DNA from: Ophiosphaerella korrae | Lineage: Eukaryota; Ascomycota; Dothideomycetes; Pleosporales; Phaeosphaeriaceae | Reading direction: 5' to 3' | Length of the DNA: 53,472 bases | Assembly (NCBI GenBank): GCA_028456385.1 | Contig: JALNQF010000286.1 | Location: 1-53,472 of the forward strand | Part shown: positions 45,771 through 53,472 of the stretch, piece by piece | Layout: each line of letters opens with the position of its first letter | Numbering within the stretch: the stretch's first letter is position 1 | Program-made: the position numbers and the translations under genes | Notes under the pieces: model-generated | Database searches by the model: none | What the model saw: only the letters and a program-made list of their open reading frames with translations | Told to the model about the DNA's origin: nothing

Positions 45771-48717
45771 AACAAGAGATCCTTTGGGTTGCTCCTTATC
45801 ACGTCAGAATTCCTTCGGGCACAGAAAGACTGACTTACAAGATGACGTCGGACGTTGCCGCTGGCTCTAGCTAGACTGAATAGTGAAGAAGGAAGCTCTG
45901 GCTAGCTATTTCTTATCTTGATTTAAAGCTTACTTTTCCAACGAAGTTGCTGGATTGCCTACTACTAACGTAAGCAGCAAGGCTGCCAAATACCTTGGCA
46001 AACGCTAGCCTTGCGATAGGATAAATTTATTTCGCACGTGGTTCCAAGGCAGCAATTTCTTGCTGATTGGACCGGTGTAGCCCCAAATTGACGATCGGAG
46101 TCTATCGGGTCCTAATGTCCGGGCATGAAAGGAGGCCGCTCACCAACACCCTCTCGAGGAAGTGGCTGCGCCAAGCAGAGGGGCTGTGACCTTTTCCCCT
46201 CCTTAAACATGGTTTAGAGGAGGCACATAGCAGCCAAGAGCCGCAAATCTGCCCCTAACCTTATCCATCCCAACGCACCCTACCATCACAAAATTCGTAT
46301 TTGAACAAGAAACTTCTCACTGTAGGCCTCAATCTGATCAATCTTGCCTTTTGTTAAGCCCTAGAGTTTCCCGTTTATTTTATCGATACCCCGCCATCGC
46401 GCTTCGTACCCAACTACAGCAACAATCAGCCAGGATGCCTCGCACTCCCCGTCGCCAATTCGCACGTCTACGGACGATTTTCAGAAGTCGGCCTCACCCG
46501 AAGCCATATCACGTGGCTTTAGCGCGCTGCTGCTCACTTTGAAGTATTCTCGTTTATGATGTTCAGTCACCCCGCCGGCTGAAGAGTCATTCTTCACTGC
46601 TAACGTGTTCCACCAACGCCGACGCCATCTCCACAACTTTGGTTAGAGATGCCTCAACAACCACATCCTCAGGATCCTTAAAAAGAAGGTAGGATATTTC
46701 CAGTTATTAAGGCGATTCAAAGGCATCAGAACCTAGCTGTTCTTCCGGCTTCGCGGCTGTATAAGGCTCCATATTCTACATTTTAAGACTGCTTTTAAGG
46801 TGCTAAACCTTAAGCTATTGTCAACACTCGTAAGAGGAATTTCTTACTTACTAAGGAGCACACTCTTATATAATAGATCATACACCTTAATTACTGATGC
46901 TTTCCCCTTTATATTGTTATTGCATGATGTATAGTAGACGTTCTAGTAGCTGCATGCAATTAAAATCTTTGCCATAAGCTAGTTAGAAAGAATTAGGTGC
47001 TGTATTAGATCAATTGTAATAGTATGGGTGGAGTTACTCCAATACAAGCTTAGACAGCCGAGTCGGCTACATATATATAAGTAGCTTAACTCAGCTTAGA
47101 TAGTAAATTCGGCGCAGTTCCCGAAAGCTTACATTAAGGTCAAGTTACCTAGTTACAGTTATAAGGCTAGAAGCCTTTAATAAATCGCTGCGTTTAACCA
47201 TATTAACTAAATCAGGAAAGTCGATCAAAAATAAGGAGCTACAAAATGCAACAGCTAAAGTAAGCTGTGTAAGAGATAGAACTATAGGTAACAAAGAAGT
47301 CTACTATCCTATAAAAATTAGATAACAAGCCAAGACAGCTATTTATAATTAGAGCTACCGTAGACTGGTATAATTTATAAGAGTATTGTGGCGCAGTAGA
47401 ACCGCAGGTAATCGGGGAGCATTAGGTTAGCGTAGCGGCTCTGCAGGTGCCTTGAGTAAGTTTGGATAAGGCAGATAGCCTCCGACACCAACTCATCATG
47501 TAGCTACTCAACCTATATACTTCATCTCATCTCTCGCCGACTGCGGGTCGCCACCTGCCTCCTACTTTTACGCGCCTAGTTAACGCCCTTATAGTCCTTA
47601 CTAGTATTGCTGTCTAGCGTCTCGCAATTACTGCCATCTCCATCCTCAGTTGTAGCCACTTTACTAACGCAGCTGCCATCAGTGGGTGGCGTAACATCTG
47701 CCTCAGACTGGCTCTAACAAAACGCCTGCACAATACAGCACCGGCTCTAAAACATCAAGCCGATGAAGCCGATCAAACAAGTGCTTGCAAGCCGCTTGCT
47801 TGTTGGCAAGTCTGGATTGCAGGCTTCGAATCTTTGAATCTGCCCGCAGGGCATTCCCCCGCGTTTATTCACACTCAATGAGTAGAACCATCATGCAGAA
47901 AGATGGACGTCGCCAAGTCCGGCATATTCCGGTCGTCCTGTCGCAAACTCGAGAGGTTGCGAAGGTTTGGCAAGAACGCTTAGCAAGCAAGCTCAAGGCC
48001 CCCTTCATAGAAGCAGGCCAGGTTAATTTTGTGGAAAGGGTTTTGGTATAAATGCAGCTTGCTCTTTGAGTTCTCCAAAGGCTAATAGGACAGCTGCTCG
48101 GCGGAGTGAAATCCGGAGATTCCCCCCCCCCCCCCAAAAAAAAAATAAAATAAAAAGCGCCTGGGTCTTTTGACCATCGCTTGACTCTTATAGCTCTTTA
48201 GCGCGTTTATAGAGATTTTAATCCGAGAAGCAGAAAACCGAGATCAGAAACAGGGGGACCGGTTTAGGGAACCCGGCAGCTGTATTTGAGGGCCGGAAAA
48301 CGGGAACCTCAACTCGAATTTCGAATGTTGCTCGGCAATGCTGCTTCGTGGTCTGCGTATTCGCCATTTGGCCTGTCCTAATTTCTTGCGAGTTGCAAAC
48401 AACAATTATCTGAAGCTATGAAAAACGCCAGGCAGAGTGTAAGGGTGCTGGAAATTGCAATCACTGCGTTGCTTGGCTATGTATATAAGCTTCCCCGCAC
48501 CTGGATAGTAATTAAGCAAGCTTCATCAACAACAGCTTCCAACATCTCCAAGAAGCAATACTGCATTTGCAAGCTCCAAAACCTGATTCTCCCGACAACC
48601 GACCAATCATCCATTGTGAGGCCGGCTACTTGTAAATCAATCACGTAGTCTCATCTAGAGGTAACCATAAAATCTCAGCGCATCGTCAATTCGCAAGTTG
48701 CGAATCCAGCAAACACA
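45771..48717. other. Intergenic region between the large unknown gene and the HAD gene
   Basis: About 2.9 kb. It holds the promoter of the large gene at its left, an AT-rich decayed block (about 46.68-47.40 kb), and GC-normal DNA with a 14-base C run (48122-48135) followed by an A-rich stretch. A TATA-like TATATAAG at 48482-48489 lies 230 bp before the HAD start codon. No gene is supported. Confidence 0.55.
46680..47400. repeat. AT-rich block, probably RIP-mutated repeat relic
   Basis: The base composition drops sharply to AT-rich and TA-rich with stops in all frames, between more balanced flanks. It resembles the core of the 37.5-41.4 kb element in texture. I could not find terminal repeats or coding remnants. 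Confidence 0.45.
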
Positions 48718-49428
48718 ATGTCAACCGCCCTGGAACCCACCCTCATAATCTTTGACCTCCTCACCGCCCTCCTTGACAGCTGGGCCGCCTGGGATACCGC
48801 GGCCTCCATTGCATTGTCTCAACTTCACCATCCACCAGCCGACACCTCTCCCCAACAACCTCTAGCACAATCAGTCGGCCGCGCCTGGCGCCAAAACTAC
48901 CTCCACTTAACTTATGCTACTGGAACCTACGTTCCCTACGCCGACTTGGTTCATACCGCAGCATCCCTAACTCCTGGCCTACCTTCTAATGCAGCCGATC
49001 TCCTGCTCACCAATTACACTGAATGGCTCAAACCATGGCCCGAAGTCCCGGAGGTGCTGCGGACGCTGCGCTCTCGCGGTTGCAAGCTCGCGGTCGCGAC
49101 GAATTGTTCGGCGGAGCTGGGGCACGCAGCGGCCGCGTTGTGCGGACAAGATCTGGGCGAGGGGGTTTTCGATGTTGTCGAGACGGCGGAAGAGAGCGGG
49201 TGGTACAAGCCCGCGCAGGAGGCGTATCTGGCTGTGCTTCAGGCAGTGGGTGTACGGGCGGAGGAGGCATTGTTCGTTGCTGGAAGCGCGGCAGACGTGC
49301 CTGGTGCGGCTGGGGCAGGTTTACGAGTGGTGTGGCATAATCGGGTGGGGATGGAGGCGAGTAGTCGGGTCAAACCGGAGAAGGAGGGGAGGACATTAAG
49401 AGAGGTGTTGGAAGGTATCCTTCTCTAA
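48718..49428 (+). CDS. HAD superfamily hydrolase, haloacid dehalogenase type II-like
   Basis: An intron-free protein of 236 aa. Motif I is IIFDLLTALLDS with nucleophile D13; the usual Gly-Thr after the nucleophile is Thr-Ala here, a variant I associate with fungal members of this group. Motif II is ATNCS (127-131). Motif III is K164 in GWYKPAQEAY. Motif IV is FVAGSAADVPGA with D193, and the single acidic residue fits the dehalogenase-like subgroup better than phosphatases, which have two. The cap lies between residues about 20 and 100. The reaction should proceed through an aspartyl ester intermediate. The substrate is unknown; in fungi these are usually annotated as 2-haloacid dehalogenase-like without proof. 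Coding usage turns from C-rich to G-rich near 49.05 kb. Confidence 0.9.
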   Translation: MSTALEPTLIIFDLLTALLDSWAAWDTAASIALSQLHHPPADTSPQQPLAQSVGRAWRQNYLHLTYATGTYVPYADLVHTAASLTPGLPSNAADLLLTNYTEWLKPWPEVPEVLRTLRSRGCKLAVATNCSAELGHAAAALCGQDLGEGVFDVVETAEESGWYKPAQEAYLAVLQAVGVRAEEALFVAGSAADVPGAAGAGLRVVWHNRVGMEASSRVKPEKEGRTLREVLEGILL

Positions 49429-52186
49429 GATGGCTCGCGTGTTAGTCCGTACACAACTCTGCGGCCACCGGCGGGTCTGGCTTCGGCACAGAACGCTTCC
49501 AGCAAGGAAAAGGCTGGAACAAAGCCGCTAGACATGATGCCCATCAAGACGCCAATTCCACAAGCGGTAAGGAACTCCCGGCGAGTTCCACTAAAAGAAG
49601 TAGACCCAAACTCTTAGGGAATCCTATTAATAGGTGTGCACATAAGTTTATTCTCTTCTGTAACCTTCTTGCACGGTACATCACGCTCTTTCTTGGTCGT
49701 GTACTTTGCACCTTGGTTTTTGCATTCTCTGTAAACCACGGTGTATTCGTAATTGGGTCTTTGGCGCCTGAGACTTGGATATTTCCATTAGCTCCCACTC
49801 TAAATGACGCTGACGTAGTCTAAATACCAAGCCTTTTCAACCAACCTCCATTTCAGTCGCTATTGCGCCTCGGACGCTTGGGACTGGTGGTGCGCATCGA
49901 CATTGCACAGGTACTTGAGAGCGCGGCGTGCCTATAGAAAGGACTTCTCGTCGGTTGGCGAGGGCGAGCACTTCGAGCCGAGTAAGAGAGAGATCATGCG
50001 AAAGTTCTGCGGGCTACATGCAGAGACAGGCGGAGCCAGATAGGAAGGGATTGTTGGGGGGTGAGGGGGGAATCCGTAGCCCGCTACTGGGAATGTGGCT
50101 GCGTGTGATGGTGGGTGACGTCTTGGCGCAGTTGCACCGTTCCTGCATCGACATCCTAAACTGTCAATCGAGGCCTTCCAAGGGCGCATCCAAAAATGAC
50201 CTGTTACTACGATAACGTATCCCATCCTATCCCTTCCCAAGCGGGTTATCTATTTTCTCTACAGCGCCTGGGAGATGGGGGGGCATTCTGGTAGAGGATT
50301 GAGTTGAGAGTGGTGTTAGGCAGACTGAGGGATGGGCGATATGTGGGAGAGTCGGTGGGTGAAGGCCGTTTGCTCTTCCCGTTTGCTCTCGCGCCTTCTT
50401 TTCCACGCCTCGAAGCGTCTCAGCTACCCTTACGCCCTTGCCCGCATTCCGCTACCTGTACCTTCTAGACAATGCTACGACTTGTGAGCACCTCTTCCTT
50501 AGCCTACTAACGCAAGCTTGCTTTGCGAAAGCTATTCTGAGAACACAGCTAGATTTAGCGCCGGCTTGGTTGGCTGATGCTGTTAACCTCGCCTTGTTGG
50601 CTTTGGCGTTGTCGCGTTGTCATCCAAGACGGCATTTACCTTGGTATACCTCGCGTCTAGCAAAGATGTTGTTTCGTAGCAAGCAACGGTTTATGTTCGT
50701 ACGCGTAGAGTAGAGCAGTTAGAGTTTAAATGTATTAGAGGTTGCTGATGCCGTAGCTAGGCAAGGTGCTGAGCATGCGAAGCGAGTAGAGAGTAGAGGG
50801 AGGCTGGATTTGGTTTGGTCGCCTGCCGCGTGCTATCGTACGCACCTAACACGCTTTCAATGAATCCTAATTCCTTCCCCGTCCACTACCACTAAAGTAC
50901 ACTGTCTTCGATTGGTTTTAATAGCCATTAGCTCTGCAAGTCAGGCACGCGTCCGCATCCGCGTCTGCGTTACAGACGTGCTAGGCAATCCTCTCAACCG
51001 CACAGCAACCCTAGGTCGAGAGTTTTGCAGCAAAATACTCAACCGACCTTTCTAGCTGATGCTAGGACTTTTAGGATACGATTGTGACTATATAACTCCT
51101 TCCTTTGACTTGCCTAGTCTGGTATTAGCTTGGTTCGTCTACGACTTTAACGTAACGTGTGAGCTTACTAAGGAACAACTAAACAACATTCTGCACTACA
51201 TCTACCTTGCAAGCCGATAACGCACTGGTGAACTGTAAGTCTGCTATCGCCTCTAGCGCTTGGCTACTTAACGTCTATTCATAGGGAGTTTATCTCGCGG
51301 GATATCTGAATTGATAAGGCTAGGGAGAGGGCGAAGATGTATACATGGGGCGGGAGATAGGAGCAGGAGGAGTTGCGGGAAATGCGAAATTGCTAAGTCC
51401 TAAAGGGAACTGGATTAGAGGTCGTTTAATAAATAACTATTGCATTGCCAATCAAGCTTTAGGGTGTCTCTGGCGGTGTCTCTCCTCTACATTCTGGACA
51501 ATCTATGCCATCCTCATCTTCACCGGCGATATGAATTATGTCCCGCTGCATACACGTTGGCAGGCGGTTCTAGCGGGCTTGTGTGCATTTCGCAATATAC
51601 TTCAGTTTCATGTTGGAATTCTGCCCCCCAGCCATCCCCCCTTTGTCGGTGTGTATCCGCACACCTGAAACGCGCAACGACATTAGAGCACATCTATTAC
51701 TTTACTGGAGGAATCCTAGGCTTCTTGCGACGGAATTTTCAATACATACTAGTATGAGTATCCCTCGCGACTTACCAATGAGGATGGACTGGTCACGGGC
51801 TATAGAACATTAGCGAGTAAACGGCAAGCTCGTGACGGTCAAAGGAGCGTGGAGCATGGGCGAACCCTCAGTGGTACTTCAGGTCAATAGCGACGGTTGC
51901 GTTTTGTAGCAGTTGGCATGGGTACTATCCTTAGAACTAGCATCACAACTCCCATGAATACCACTAGCAACACGTCTCAACTTAGGTTCGCACACATAAG
52001 CTTTTTCAGCATTGTCGAGAGCCTACAACACCGCGCGTTACGTGTCAAGATTTTAGAATAGCTGTTAAGATATTTAAACATGTCTCTATTTTTAGCCCCT
52101 AAGCTCTTCATTGTCCATCGTAGTCCTACAGAGTCTGCCCGCGACACTCATTGTCCTCCCTAGCCCATGAGGGTCGGTTCGTGACA
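49429..52186. other. Gene-free tract, possibly decayed repeats
   Basis: About 2.8 kb of mixed composition. Open frames at 50438-50713 and around 51.4-51.8 kb are short and motif-free. A minus-strand TGTCACGAACC at 52186 resembles the start of a fungal retrotransposon LTR (reported separately). No intact gene is seen. Confidence 0.5.
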
Positions 52187-53039
52187 ATTCCGGTTACTTG
52201 CTTAAGAATATTTCGCTTCTAATTTTTAAAATTATTTTATACTATTGCGCCGGTGATACAACGTTTAGAATACAGCACAGAGTGCTCACATAAGGCCAAT
52301 CAAATATAATAACAAAACAAAACAAACAAACGCTATTTTCAAGTAGATTCTACTCTTGGCATACACCCAACTAGGTTAGTCGGTTTCAACCCATTACATT
52401 AGCAGAATCTTACGCGGCTCAACTTCGGCTTAATTCTACTTAGCCTAAATTACACTTACTTAGGCTTGCTTATAATTAAAATTATAGAGTCTTAGGCTAC
52501 TTATACTTAACTCCTTTTTAGTTCCTTATCTTAATTCTAGTCTCTTAACTCTTTACTCTCTTTATCCTAATATTAGTAACTTTAAATAGATGTATATAAT
52601 TGTCTAATTTAAAGCAAGTTATAGTAGTTTAATAAAAAGGCTTTTTTGTAATAGCTATATAAAGGCGTTACTAGAGAGAGATACTAAAGCTTTTAGAAAA
52701 GTCCTTTTTTAGTTAGTTACCTATAACTTAAAAGTACTAGGTATAAACTAAGTAGATTAATTATTCTATCTCTTTATTTCTAGCTCTACACTCTATCTAC
52801 ATATCTACAATATAGTAGTCTTAGCTAGGTCTTTTAAGATAGTAGTAAGCTAAATCCTTAATACTTTTTCTAATAAGGTACTAGTTTCTTTATTATATTA
52901 GTTATGCTAACGTAGTCTATCTCTTTATATATAAGATCTTTTATTTAATTCTTTTATTTATAAAAGTTAAAGCTATAATCTTTTTAGCTATAGTAGAGCT
53001 AGTAGCTTAGTAATTATTATACTTATACGCTAAGATAAT

Positions 53040-53071
53040 TAATAGATTCTAGGTATACCTAGAATCTATTA
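53040..53071. repeat. 32-bp perfect palindrome
   Basis: A perfect inverted repeat without spacer, centred between 53055 and 53056, with central core CTAGGTATACCTAG. Sixteen bases per arm match exactly. Confidence 0.9.
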
Positions 53072-53422
53072 CGCCTTTCTATATATATACTATTATATAT
53101 CTAATTATATATTATAACTAATTATATATTATATCTAATTATATAACTTATCTAATATACTTCTTTAAATTAGTAACTTATTAGTAAGCTAGATATTTAT
53201 AAGTTAAGTATAAGATTATTAAAGTAGTTTTAGATTTTATTAAGAAGTACTTTATATATTATTTAGTATTCTATTACTTTTATTAGTTTAAGCTAATTTA
53301 AGAAGCTTTTATATTTATTTACTAGTAAGACTATAAGGTAGACTTCACGCAAGATAACTTAATAAGGCAGTTTTAATAATTAACTGAAAAGAGTGAATAG
53401 TAGATAAAGCTATCTAAGTAAG

Positions 53423-53444
53423 TACTAGGTATATATACCTAGTA
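53423..53444. repeat. 22-bp perfect palindrome
   Basis: A perfect palindrome whose centre is CTAGGTATATATACCTAG. It shares the CTAGG-TATA...CCTAG arms with the 32-bp palindrome about 370 bp away but has four more central bases. Confidence 0.9.
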
Positions 53445-53472
53445 GCTTACTAAGCGCTAACTAAAAGTAGAA

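Larger units (their letters stand above)
52187..53472. repeat. AT-rich terminal block, RIP-like
   Basis: An abrupt change at about 52.2 kb to strongly AT-rich, TA-dense sequence that continues to the window end. No open frame of note. It contains two perfect palindromes built on the same CTAGGTATA core and AT tandem repeats (about 53.09-53.16 kb). It is probably a RIP-saturated transposon or an AT-rich isochore; no element ends can be assigned. Confidence 0.65.

Noticed and set aside
50438..50713. 91-codon frame in the right-hand gene-free tract
   Set aside because: Leu/Ala-rich without a motif, and no adjacent exons; at best a transposon remnant.
1..53472. tRNA genes, rRNA, CRISPR arrays, telomere repeats
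   Set aside because: I looked for T-arm motifs, rRNA landmarks, regularly spaced repeats and TTAGGG arrays and found none; CRISPR is not expected in a fungal genome. A covariance-model scan would be needed to exclude small RNAs.

Overview
The window looks like nuclear DNA of a filamentous ascomycete (Pezizomycotina; I favour Dothideomycetes/Pleosporales, by inference from gene content and style). The signs are short introns of about 46-65 bp with GTRNGT donors, CTAAC-type branch sites and YAG acceptors, an FlbD-type Myb regulator, an Mtc6 homologue, a small secreted cysteine-rich protein, and AT-saturated repeats full of TA dinucleotides, as left by repeat-induced point mutation (RIP). All gene models below were spliced by eye; the reading frame closes across every stated junction unless noted.

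Layout. 1-9.96 kb: a 74-base poly-G run at the edge, then a long gene-poor tract with microsatellites and minisatellites, leading into the FlbD-like Myb gene (9959-11176, +). 14.3-16.5 kb: two-exon MTC6 (+). 18.0-18.4 kb: a 114-aa secreted six-cysteine protein (+), a candidate effector. 18.5-20.9 kb: unknown protein A (-). 21.6-23.1 kb: secreted M14 carboxypeptidase A (-). 25.6-27.4 kb: MFS transporter (-), divergent from the SERINC/TMS1 gene (27.8-29.4 kb, +). 29.7-30.8 kb: RRG7 (-), divergent from MED21 (31.0-31.6 kb, +). Two small unrecognised genes follow (31.6-32.0 kb, -; 33.1-33.5 kb, +). 34.6-36.5 kb: unknown protein B (-), a diverged relative of protein A. 37.5-41.4 kb: a RIP-decayed DNA transposon with about 720-bp terminal inverted repeats and TA target duplications. 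42.0-45.8 kb: a large, about 1,200-aa fungal protein of unknown function (-). 48.7-49.4 kb: a HAD hydrolase of the haloacid dehalogenase II type (+). From 49.4 kb to the end no intact gene is seen, and the last 1.3 kb is AT-rich repeat DNA with perfect palindromes.

The genes do not form one pathway. Conserved housekeeping genes (MTC6, MFS, TMS1, RRG7, MED21, HAD) alternate with accessory material (secreted protein, proteins A and B, the large protein, transposon relics). Two observations stand out. One is the A/B protein family, which shares two C-terminal blocks and has no function I recognise. The other is a repeated pattern in which seven coding regions change abruptly from C-rich to G-rich synonymous positions near their 3' end, while the accessory genes do not.
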